A DNA stretch of 5,304 bases from Actinomycetota bacterium (lineage in GTDB: Bacteria; Actinomycetota; Acidimicrobiia; Acidimicrobiales; Ilumatobacteraceae). Within the stretch, counting starts at the first letter, position 1; each line of letters begins with the position of its first letter. The notes under the pieces were generated by a model that ran no database searches, was not told the DNA's origin, and was given only the letters and a program-made list of their open reading frames with translations. Shown here one piece after another: positions 1 through 5,304 of this stretch. Where the stretch lies: the NCBI GenBank assembly GCA_009704065.1, contig WLEX01000098.1, forward strand, positions 1-5,304, in the 5' to 3' direction. The position numbers and the translations under genes are program-made.

Positions 1-50
1 ATGCCGAAGACTTGGTCGACGACATACACAGCGCCTTAGCGGCTTTGTAA
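1..50 (+). CDS. C-terminal end of a rightward gene, possibly a Cys/Met-metabolism PLP-dependent enzyme (partial)
   Basis: The third reading frame is open from the window edge to a TAA at 48-50 and encodes the tail AEDLVDDIHSALAAL. The other two forward frames stop at 37-39 and 62-64, so this frame meets the stop of the convergent leftward gene best, with 3 bases between the two stop codons. The acidic-amphipathic helix ending in small residues resembles the C-terminus of cystathionine gamma-synthase / O-succinylhomoserine sulfhydrylase proteins, which typically finish with an 'ED..DLI.DL..AL' helix. This is a resemblance in about 15 residues only. The existence of a gene end here is fairly likely; the family is a guess. 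No start, active site or regulatory signal is visible. Confidence 0.45.
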   Translation, partial: AEDLVDDIHSALAAL

Positions 51-53
51 AAC

Positions 54-827
54 TTATTTCTTAGGTGGTCGAGGAATGAACGCGCTGGTGCGTGCTGCAT
101 ACTCTGCATAGCCTTCGCGTCGCTTCATGAGAGAACGTTCCAACATGGGCACACCAGACACTTTCAGCAAGAACAGCGTCATCACAAGTGGTCCCACAAG
201 GCCAACTACTCCTGAACCGGTCTCAGCTCCAACTATTCCGATTCCCCACCACAACAGCGCATCACCGAAATAGTTCGGGTGGCGCGTCAGGCTCCACAAG
301 CCAGTAGACATCACCTTTCCGGCGTTCGACGGATCTTTTTTAAAGCGAGCTAACTGAAGGTCACCGATGGCTTCGAAGGCGAGCCCCACCATCCACACCA
401 TGATGCCCATTACTGCAATCGGGCCAACTCCTGGAGAGGAATCGCCATTGCCAAAAATTACTGGGAGAGAAACGACAAACATGAGCGTGCCCTGAAGACC
501 AAAAACGGTTACCAAACTGATGAGGCCGAATTTTGGACCCTTCTTTTTTCGCATGGCTTTGTAACGCCAGTCTTCACCATGACCGATATTGCGTTTAGCG
601 AGATATCCACCAAGACGTACACCCCATAAGCCGACCATTACGGCAAGAAGAATTTGTCGACCCGAATTACCGTCGACTGTGATTGCAAGCACCCACGAGG
701 TAATGGCAAAGCCAAGCCCCCACACAATGTCAACAATGGAAGCGTTCTTTAATACGAGACTTAAAAGCCAAGTACCAATCATGATGACGGCAATCGTTAT
801 TGCAGCAATTGCTAATGCACTTCCCAT
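54..827 (-). CDS. DUF1295 / steroid 5-alpha-reductase-like integral membrane protein
   Basis: A 257-residue polytopic membrane protein with hydrophobic segments at about residues 4-25, 32-50, 58-76, 102-125, 135-155 and 188-225. The hallmarks of the DUF1295 family (related to the C-terminal domain of steroid 5-alpha reductases and ICMT-type methyltransferases) are visible: SIVDIVWGLGF near residue 30, GHGEDWRY at 82-89, and the signature TRHPNYFGDALLWWG at 181-195 after a GLWSLTRHP approach. The length is normal for the family. By analogy it may reduce a C=C bond in a lipid or isoprenoid using a nicotinamide cofactor, but DUF1295 proteins have no settled reaction. The ATG at 825-827 is supported by a GGGAG ribosome binding site (complement of 834-838) six bases upstream. 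It is the second gene after the acyltransferase, with a 29-base gap (828-856), so the two are very probably co-transcribed and share a role in membrane lipids. Confidence 0.9.
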   Translation of the reverse strand: MGSALAIAAITIAVIMIGTWLLSLVLKNASIVDIVWGLGFAITSWVLAITVDGNSGRQILLAVMVGLWGVRLGGYLAKRNIGHGEDWRYKAMRKKKGPKFGLISLVTVFGLQGTLMFVVSLPVIFGNGDSSPGVGPIAVMGIMVWMVGLAFEAIGDLQLARFKKDPSNAGKVMSTGLWSLTRHPNYFGDALLWWGIGIVGAETGSGVVGLVGPLVMTLFLLKVSGVPMLERSLMKRREGYAEYAARTSAFIPRPPKK

Positions 828-856
828 GGTGTTCTCCCAGTAACTAAATTAAATCT

Positions 857-1837
857 CTACGCGGTAATCGAAAGCTGACGCGCAACAGCAAGGTCCATCT
901 GCACCCATTGTGCATCGAGCCACGCCACAAATTGTTCACCTGACGACACTGTAGACCTCTCGTGGCGCTGCACTTTTACGTGCACTCTTGCCTTTTGAGA
1001 TCCGAGATGCTTCAACACGCCTTTGAAAGTGTCGAGGCCATCAAAACCGCTGTGCCACATAGTGAGGACATTTGCTTCGGGAACAGCATTCAATAACGCA
1101 CTCGCTCCGGCAGGTTTAGGTGTGATCAGGTATTGCAACCCTTCAAGCCGTGCAGCTCTTTCCGGCGACCGTTCACGTAGTCGTTCGAGAGCCCGAACCC
1201 TTTTCTTTCCACTTGCACGACTGCCTTCGGGGAAAATGACTGCACAATCTTTCACGCCAAGACCGTTCGCCATTTGTTCGATACCCATTAGTTCAGCCGA
1301 CACATCGGGAGAACTTCGATCAATAAAATAATTTGGCAAGCGATGCCCGAGGATGTCGAGACAGGGATCTAGCTTCAACTCTTTTTTCAAAACATAGCGA
1401 GGCTGAAGGTGAGCATGAGTAGCAACTACCCATGCACTCATAATGGAATCGGCAAGACTCGCATGACGACACAGGGCAACGTACGGCCCATCGCCCAGAT
1501 TTTCAGCACCCTCAACAGTGATTGATAGGCCCACCGTGAAACCAAGTGCCTGAATAAGGCTCCTTGTCCACCAAGTTTGCAACTTGTAATGGAGACGAAC
1601 ATTGCGACCCTGCCCTGCACACCAAAGCAGAAGAGCCCACCAAATTCCAACCATTTCAAGAAGGCACCAGAAAAATCCAAAACCCGCAAAACGCGCCAAG
1701 GGAAACCGCCATCGGCCTCTCACTGCGTCGACCAATGCAAGAACTGGAATCCATATAGGTGAACTAACAAAAAGCACAATGGTCAGAAAGGCAATACCCG
1801 AGCCAATGACGGGACGCCTGATCCAACTCTTTTCCAT
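857..1837 (-). CDS. PlsC/AGPAT-type lysophospholipid acyltransferase, membrane-anchored
   Basis: A 326-residue protein with hydrophobic segments near residues 12-36 and 50-74, followed by a PlsC-type acyltransferase domain. The catalytic HX4D motif is RHASLAD with His125 and Asp130; YFIDR lies at 170-174 (block II) and FPEGSR at 202-207 (block III, acyl-acceptor phosphate binding). TPKPAGA at 239-245 takes the place of block IV. Enzymes of this type move an acyl chain onto a lysophospholipid or 1-acyl-glycerol-3-phosphate at the inner face of the cytoplasmic membrane. It is longer than minimal bacterial PlsC (about 240 residues). The arrangement after FPEGSR, with a basic helix, LQYLITP and a distal R-H-rich strand plus WLDAQW, recalls the AGPAT4/5-LCLAT1-YihG branch; this is a from-memory impression. 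The start ATG at 1835-1837 has a weak AGGG seven bases upstream lying inside a palindrome. It is the first gene of the leftward pair with the DUF1295 gene. The acyl acceptor is unknown. Confidence 0.88.
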   Translation of the reverse strand: MEKSWIRRPVIGSGIAFLTIVLFVSSPIWIPVLALVDAVRGRWRFPLARFAGFGFFWCLLEMVGIWWALLLWCAGQGRNVRLHYKLQTWWTRSLIQALGFTVGLSITVEGAENLGDGPYVALCRHASLADSIMSAWVVATHAHLQPRYVLKKELKLDPCLDILGHRLPNYFIDRSSPDVSAELMGIEQMANGLGVKDCAVIFPEGSRASGKKRVRALERLRERSPERAARLEGLQYLITPKPAGASALLNAVPEANVLTMWHSGFDGLDTFKGVLKHLGSQKARVHVKVQRHERSTVSSGEQFVAWLDAQWVQMDLAVARQLSITA

Positions 1838-1844
1838 GCGGTAA

Positions 1845-1859
1845 CCCTATTCCATAGGG
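1845..1859. promoter_or_regulatory. Perfect 6-3-6 palindrome, candidate operator or SD-sequestering hairpin
   Basis: CCCTAT, a 3-base spacer TCC, and ATAGGG form an exact inverted repeat of 6-base arms. It lies 7 bases upstream of the acyltransferase ATG. On the leftward transcript the arm nearest the start contains AGGG, the only Shine-Dalgarno-like stretch for that gene, so a hairpin would mask it. As DNA it could instead be a small repressor operator. Either role is inferred; a 15-base palindrome can occur by chance. Confidence 0.35.
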
Positions 1860-1874
1860 CATCGCCCCACGCGA

Positions 1875-1889
1875 CCCATGATTCATAGG
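1875..1889. promoter_or_regulatory. Imperfect palindrome related to the 1845-1859 element
   Basis: CCCATG, spacer ATT, CATAGG: an inverted repeat with one mismatch per arm pair. It shares ATAGG with the perfect palindrome at 1845-1859, and the two ATAGG elements are 31 bases apart (1854 and 1885), about three helical turns. It lies just upstream of the -10-like box of the rightward gene. A pair of sites for one regulator would explain this, but the match is short and the assignment speculative. Confidence 0.2.
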
Positions 1890-1925
1890 TGTTTCAGCTT
1901 TACATTTCGTATAAGTTGCTAGGTA

Positions 1926-4523
1926 ATGACTGCCTCTCCACCACTCGACACCAAGGTGTCATTCACGGTCAATGGCCAGCCCGTATCTGTTGCCAGTGAC
2001 CACCCGCATCTCCTCGCTGCCTTGCGCGACGAGTTGAACATCACTTCAGCCAAAGACGGATGTTCTCCGAGCGGCCAGTGCGGTTGCTGCACCATCATGA
2101 TCGACGGCAAAGCCCAGGTGTCTTGCCAATATTCTGTAGCGAAAGCAGAAGGCAAGAACATCACCACCCTTGAAGGTGTCGATGAAGCAGAGCGCCAACA
2201 GTACGCCGATGCATTTGCTGCTTGTGGTGGACTGCAATGTGGATTCTGCATTCCCGGAATTGTGATGCGAGCCAAATCACAAATCGATAAAAAAGGTGCC
2301 GATCTAAAACGTGAAGATATGGCTCGCCACCTTGGAGCACACCTATGCCGATGCACTGGCTACGTAAAAGTGCTTGATGCCATTGAAGCCGTAGCTCAAG
2401 GCACACCTGTCGATGTATCGATGCCTAGCGGTATTGGTTCGCGCGGAACAAAATACGAAGCTTCAGCTCTGGCTTTGGGTGATCGTGGCTATGTCGACGA
2501 CATTCGCGTTCCCGGAATGCTGCATGCAGCACTGCATCTCACGGCACATGTTCGTGCCGACATAGTTTCCATCGATTCATCCGCTGCCCTCGCCGCATCA
2601 GGCGTAACTGCCGTGTTCACTGCAGCAGATGTGCCAGGCGATTTGCGAGTAGGAATCATCTATAAAGACTGGCCCGTGTTCATCGGGGTTGGTGAACGTA
2701 CTTCTTATGCGGGCGACGTACTTGCCATTGTCGTTGCCAATACGCGTCGTGAAGCTCGAGCCGCAGCAGCACTCATTCAAGTCGAATACAACGTGCACCG
2801 CCCTATTGTCGATGCACATGCAGCAATTGAAGACACCGAAATCGCAGTTGCAGGTACTACAGACAACGTTCTTTCACGTAGCGAGTATGCGCGAGGCGAT
2901 GTAGATGCTGCTCTTTCAGTTAGCGCTTTCTCTGTTACCGAAACATTCCAAACTCAACGCATTGAACACGCCTTCCTTGAACCAGAGGCAACATTGGCAG
3001 TTCCCAATACTGCCGATGGCACAATGCACGTCTATTCAGGCGGACAAGGCGTGTGGGACGATCGCGATCAAATATGCGCGGTACTCAATGTTCCAACCGA
3101 CAAAGTGACAGTTGAGTTGGTTTCAAACGGTGGGGCTTTTGGTGGCAAAGAAGACATGTCGAACCAAGCACAAACCGCTCTTGCTGCATGGTTGTTGCAG
3201 AAACCTGTTAGCTGCACACTTTCGCGTGAAGAGAGTCTGCTCATGCATGCCAAACGGCATCCCATACATATGGTGTACACAGTGGGCGCCACCGCTGAAG
3301 GCAAAATAACTGCCGTTCGTGCTCGCATGGTGGGCGACTCAGGGGCATATGCCTCCGTCGGAATGAAAGTTCTCGAACGCGCAGCGGGTCATGCCACTGG
3401 GCCGTATCACACCCCTGCAGTTGATGTGTCGTCGATCGCGGTACGCACCAATAACCCCGTATGCGGAGCGTTTCGTGGTTTTGGCGCCAATCAAGCGCAA
3501 TTCGCAATGGAAGGTTGCCTCGACCGACTTGCAGAACAGATTGGTATTTCTGGCTGGGAGATTCGTAAACGCAATGTCATACATCCTGGCGAAGTGTGGG
3601 GACCCGGACAAATCATGGACGACGGTTGCTTGGGCGCCGAGGAGTGCCTCGACACCATTAAATCTGCCTACGACGTCGCAGTCGCAGAAGGCAAAGCAGT
3701 TGGTCTTGGGCTTGGGTTAAAGAACTCTGGCCTCGGAAATGGTTTCCGTGAAATTGCACGAGCCGTTGTTCATTTCCGCGCAGACGACATTGTCGAGGTG
3801 CGTCACGGTTGGACCGAGATGGGCCAAGGTGTTCACACTGTTGCATTGCAAGTTGCTGTCGAAGAACTCGGAATTGAATCGTCTCGTATTCGCGTCATTG
3901 TCGACACCACACGTCAACTCGGCTTCGGACAAACAACCGGTAGTCGTGGCACCCTCATGGCAGCAGCGAGCGTCAAGCTTGCATGTGAAGAGGCCAAGAA
4001 AGCGTCATGTGCCGTTGGAGTCGACTACATGGGTGAATACGTCATCGACTGGACACAGCATCTTGGCGAACCAGGCGTTGAGAACCCCACTATTCACTCC
4101 GCATTCGGATATGCAGCACAACTTGTGGTGATGGATAAAACCACACAAGAGATAGAAAAAGTGGTTGCTGTTCATGATGTTGGTCGAGCAGTCAACCCCA
4201 CATTGTGTGAAGGGCAAATCGAAGGCGCAGTTCACATGGGTCTTGGTTATGCGCTCTCTGAGAACTTCCCCAGCAATGAATTGGGCTTCCCCACCAATAT
4301 GACTCTTCGCTCTCTTGGAATTATCAGACCAAAAGATATGCCTCCAATTGAAGTGACAATGGTGGAATGCCCACAACCCCGTAGCCCCTACGGAATTAAG
4401 GGTGTCGGCGAGATTGGGCTTGTGCCAACCGCGCCAGCAGTAGCAGCAGCACTCCACAATGCCGATGGTATGTGGCGCACCACTTTGCCAATGAAACCGA
4501 AGAACAACGATTCGAACGAGTAA
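1926..4523 (+). CDS. Xanthine dehydrogenase-family molybdenum hydroxylase, fused [2Fe-2S] and molybdopterin subunits, no FAD domain
   Basis: An 865-residue cytoplasmic enzyme with no signal peptide. A plant-type [2Fe-2S] domain (about residues 10-85) has ligands Cys46, Cys52, Cys55, Cys67. The helical [2Fe-2S] domain (about 86-160) has CGFC at 105-108 and CRC at 141-143. The FAD domain of classical XDH is absent; the chain passes straight into the hammerhead domain (about 180-295) and the two Mo-cofactor domains (about 315-840). Visible cofactor and active-site motifs are GGQG with Gln374, GAFGGKE ending at Glu409, LERAAGH with Arg485, AFRGFG at 515-520, EMGQGVHT at 631-638, and GVGE with catalytic Glu829. 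These correspond to bovine XDH Gln767, Glu802, Arg880, Arg912/Phe914 and Glu1261 (numbering recalled), pointing to purine hydroxylation. The CO dehydrogenase loop (AYRCSFR) is absent. Layout and length resemble Desulfovibrio aldehyde oxidoreductase and especially the selenium-dependent xanthine dehydrogenase family. The ATG at 1926 places VSFTVNG at the usual distance; its AGG is too close for a normal SD. It is the first gene of the rightward operon. Substrate is not proven. Confidence 0.93.
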   Translation: MTASPPLDTKVSFTVNGQPVSVASDHPHLLAALRDELNITSAKDGCSPSGQCGCCTIMIDGKAQVSCQYSVAKAEGKNITTLEGVDEAERQQYADAFAACGGLQCGFCIPGIVMRAKSQIDKKGADLKREDMARHLGAHLCRCTGYVKVLDAIEAVAQGTPVDVSMPSGIGSRGTKYEASALALGDRGYVDDIRVPGMLHAALHLTAHVRADIVSIDSSAALAASGVTAVFTAADVPGDLRVGIIYKDWPVFIGVGERTSYAGDVLAIVVANTRREARAAAALIQVEYNVHRPIVDAHAAIEDTEIAVAGTTDNVLSRSEYARGDVDAALSVSAFSVTETFQTQRIEHAFLEPEATLAVPNTADGTMHVYSGGQGVWDDRDQICAVLNVPTDKVTVELVSNGGAFGGKEDMSNQAQTALAAWLLQKPVSCTLSREESLLMHAKRHPIHMVYTVGATAEGKITAVRARMVGDSGAYASVGMKVLERAAGHATGPYHTPAVDVSSIAVRTNNPVCGAFRGFGANQAQFAMEGCLDRLAEQIGISGWEIRKRNVIHPGEVWGPGQIMDDGCLGAEECLDTIKSAYDVAVAEGKAVGLGLGLKNSGLGNGFREIARAVVHFRADDIVEVRHGWTEMGQGVHTVALQVAVEELGIESSRIRVIVDTTRQLGFGQTTGSRGTLMAAASVKLACEEAKKASCAVGVDYMGEYVIDWTQHLGEPGVENPTIHSAFGYAAQLVVMDKTTQEIEKVVAVHDVGRAVNPTLCEGQIEGAVHMGLGYALSENFPSNELGFPTNMTLRSLGIIRPKDMPPIEVTMVECPQPRSPYGIKGVGEIGLVPTAPAVAAALHNADGMWRTTLPMKPKNNDSNE

Positions 4524-4550
4524 CCACTCGCCTCTCTGTAAGGAAAACTT

Positions 4551-5304
4551 ATGACTAGCCCAGCAGCAATTTATCTACAAGATGCTCACCCCATAAAAGA
4601 GGGTATGGAGTACGCCCAATACGCTGAACAAAAGGGATTTGAAGCAGTGTGGCAAGCAGATAGTCGTCTCGTGCGAGATGCAATTGTTCCCATGTCGGCC
4701 TTTGCTGCGGTCACCGACACCATCAAGATTGGTTCAGGCGTTGTCGATTGTTGGACACGTAATCCAGCGCGCCTTGCTGCAACATTTTCTACACTCGACG
4801 ACCTTGCGCCTGGACGTGTGATCTTGGGAATTGGCGCTTGGTGGGATCCGCTTGCAGAAAAAGTCGGCATCTCACGTGCGAAGCCATTGCGCGCCATGCG
4901 CGAAATCATCACTGCGGTACGAGCTCTTCTTGCCAACGAGACCGTCACTATGAATGGTGAGTTTGTTCATCTCGATGGCGTCGAACTCGATTACGTCTAT
5001 CAAGACCGTCGTCCCAAAGATGTTCCTATCTATTTGGGCGCAACCGGTATGCAAATGATGGAATTGGCTGGCGAAATCGCCGATGGCGTGGTGTTGAACT
5101 ATTTGGTGTCACCCGACTACAACAGGAAGGCAATTGAACATCTGGCGATTGGCGCTGACAAAGCGGGACGTTCATGGGAATCGATTGATCGCCCACAATT
5201 AGTTGTCTGCAGCGTTCACGAAGACCGAAAGACCGCCTTCGATATGGCTCGACTGATGGTGACTCAATACCTAGGACAACAGCCACACATCATGAAGGCT
5301 TCAG
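4551..5304 (+). CDS. LLM-class (luciferase-like) F420/flavin-dependent oxidoreductase, Mer-like (3' partial)
   Basis: An open frame of 251 codons that runs off the window end, so the C-terminal part (about 70-80 residues of a usual 320-330) is missing because of the window, not because of damage. It starts at ATG 4551 with AAGGA at 4540-4544 six bases upstream. The TIM-barrel of the bacterial luciferase-like superfamily is recognisable from [16 protein letters not shown] (29-44), [19 protein letters not shown] (58-76), [20 protein letters not shown] (81-100) and [20 protein letters not shown] (158-177). This pattern is typical of actinobacterial proteins annotated as 5,10-methylenetetrahydromethanopterin reductase (Mer)-like, usually F420-dependent. 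True Mer function is unlikely outside methanogens and C1 oxidisers, so the substrate is unknown. It lies 27 bases after the molybdenum hydroxylase stop on the same strand, with no terminator visible, so the two are probably one operon and this enzyme may act on the hydroxylated product. FMN versus F420 use cannot be settled by eye. Confidence 0.88.
   Translation, partial: MTSPAAIYLQDAHPIKEGMEYAQYAEQKGFEAVWQADSRLVRDAIVPMSAFAAVTDTIKIGSGVVDCWTRNPARLAATFSTLDDLAPGRVILGIGAWWDPLAEKVGISRAKPLRAMREIITAVRALLANETVTMNGEFVHLDGVELDYVYQDRRPKDVPIYLGATGMQMMELAGEIADGVVLNYLVSPDYNRKAIEHLAIGADKAGRSWESIDRPQLVVCSVHEDRKTAFDMARLMVTQYLGQQPHIMKAS

Larger units (their letters stand above)
1838..1925. promoter_or_regulatory. 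Divergent intergenic control region between lipid operon and molybdenum-hydroxylase operon
   Basis: These 88 bases separate two divergent start codons and must hold promoters for both directions. A -10-like TATAAG lies at 1910-1915 on the rightward strand, 10 bases before the ATG at 1926. No convincing -35 hexamer is found at 16-18 bases spacing, which is common in actinobacteria. Transcription from this box would start near 1922, giving an almost leaderless message. On the leftward strand no clear promoter stands out. Two palindromic elements inside the region are listed separately. Promoter placement is inferred. Confidence 0.4.

Noticed and set aside
1564..1844. Overlapping forward open frames of 61-80 codons opposite the acyltransferase N-terminus
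   Set aside because: Their translations are basic and unstructured, and the opposite strand encodes the membrane anchors of a clear acyltransferase.
1899..1904. TTTACA as a -35 box for the rightward promoter
   Set aside because: It is only 5 bases from the TATAAG box, and a -10 at correct spacing would fall on the start codon.
1919..2356. A 145-codon minus-strand open frame across the start of the molybdenum hydroxylase
   Set aside because: It is opposite the well-conserved [2Fe-2S] domains, has no ribosome binding site of note and has a low-complexity Arg/Ser/Pro/Cys composition typical of antisense frames.
4434..4452. GCA-rich repeat (ccagcagtagcagcagcac) as a microsatellite
   Set aside because: It encodes the conserved alanine-rich helix after GVGE (PAVAAAL) found across the family; the repetition comes from Ala codons.
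4005..4457. A 150-codon open frame on the minus strand
   Set aside because: It lies wholly inside the molybdenum hydroxylase gene, its translation is rich in Cys, His and Trp without domain character, and the forward frame here encodes conserved XDH motifs.
1926..4523. CO dehydrogenase large subunit (CoxL) as the identity of the molybdenum hydroxylase
   Set aside because: The form I CoxL active-site loop AYRCSFR is absent; the matching region reads CGAFRGFG, and the fused [2Fe-2S] domains are not found in CoxL.
4551..5304. Truncated or broken LLM gene
   Set aside because: The frame is intact to the last base of the window, with no stop or frameshift; the missing C-terminus reflects the window edge.

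Overview
This window carries five genes or gene fragments in a compact chromosomal layout and looks like ordinary bacterial DNA of moderate GC content (roughly half by eye). The combination of a Mer-like, F420-type LLM flavoprotein, a DUF1295 membrane protein, a PlsC acyltransferase and a possibly near-leaderless transcript suggests an actinobacterium, perhaps a moderate-GC member of Acidimicrobiia. That placement is inferred from gene content and no marker gene confirms it. I see no RNA gene, mobile element, CRISPR array or phage signal.

Left part: bases 1-50 hold the last codons of a rightward gene, possibly a Cys/Met-metabolism PLP enzyme. It converges, with only 3 bases between stop codons, on a leftward two-gene lipid operon. 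In transcription order this operon is a membrane-anchored PlsC/AGPAT-type acyltransferase (1837 to 857), then a DUF1295 / steroid 5-alpha-reductase-like membrane protein (827 to 54).

Middle: an 88-base divergent intergenic region (1838-1925) separates the lipid operon from a rightward metabolic operon. It contains a perfect 6+3+6 palindrome next to the acyltransferase start, a related imperfect palindrome about 30 bases away, and a -10-like box very close to the start of the rightward gene.

Right part: the main feature is an 865-residue molybdenum hydroxylase of the xanthine dehydrogenase family (1926-4523). It fuses the two [2Fe-2S] domains directly to the molybdopterin domains and has no FAD domain. 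Its active-site residues match purine-oxidising enzymes rather than CO dehydrogenases or aldehyde oxidases, and its overall texture recalls the selenium-dependent xanthine dehydrogenase group. Twenty-seven bases downstream, with a good ribosome binding site, lies an LLM-class, Mer-like flavin/F420-dependent oxidoreductase that runs off the window (4551 onward). The two probably form an operon for oxidation of a purine or other N-heterocycle. The pairing of these two enzymes is the most interesting aspect of the window; the substrate and electron acceptor cannot be read from the sequence.
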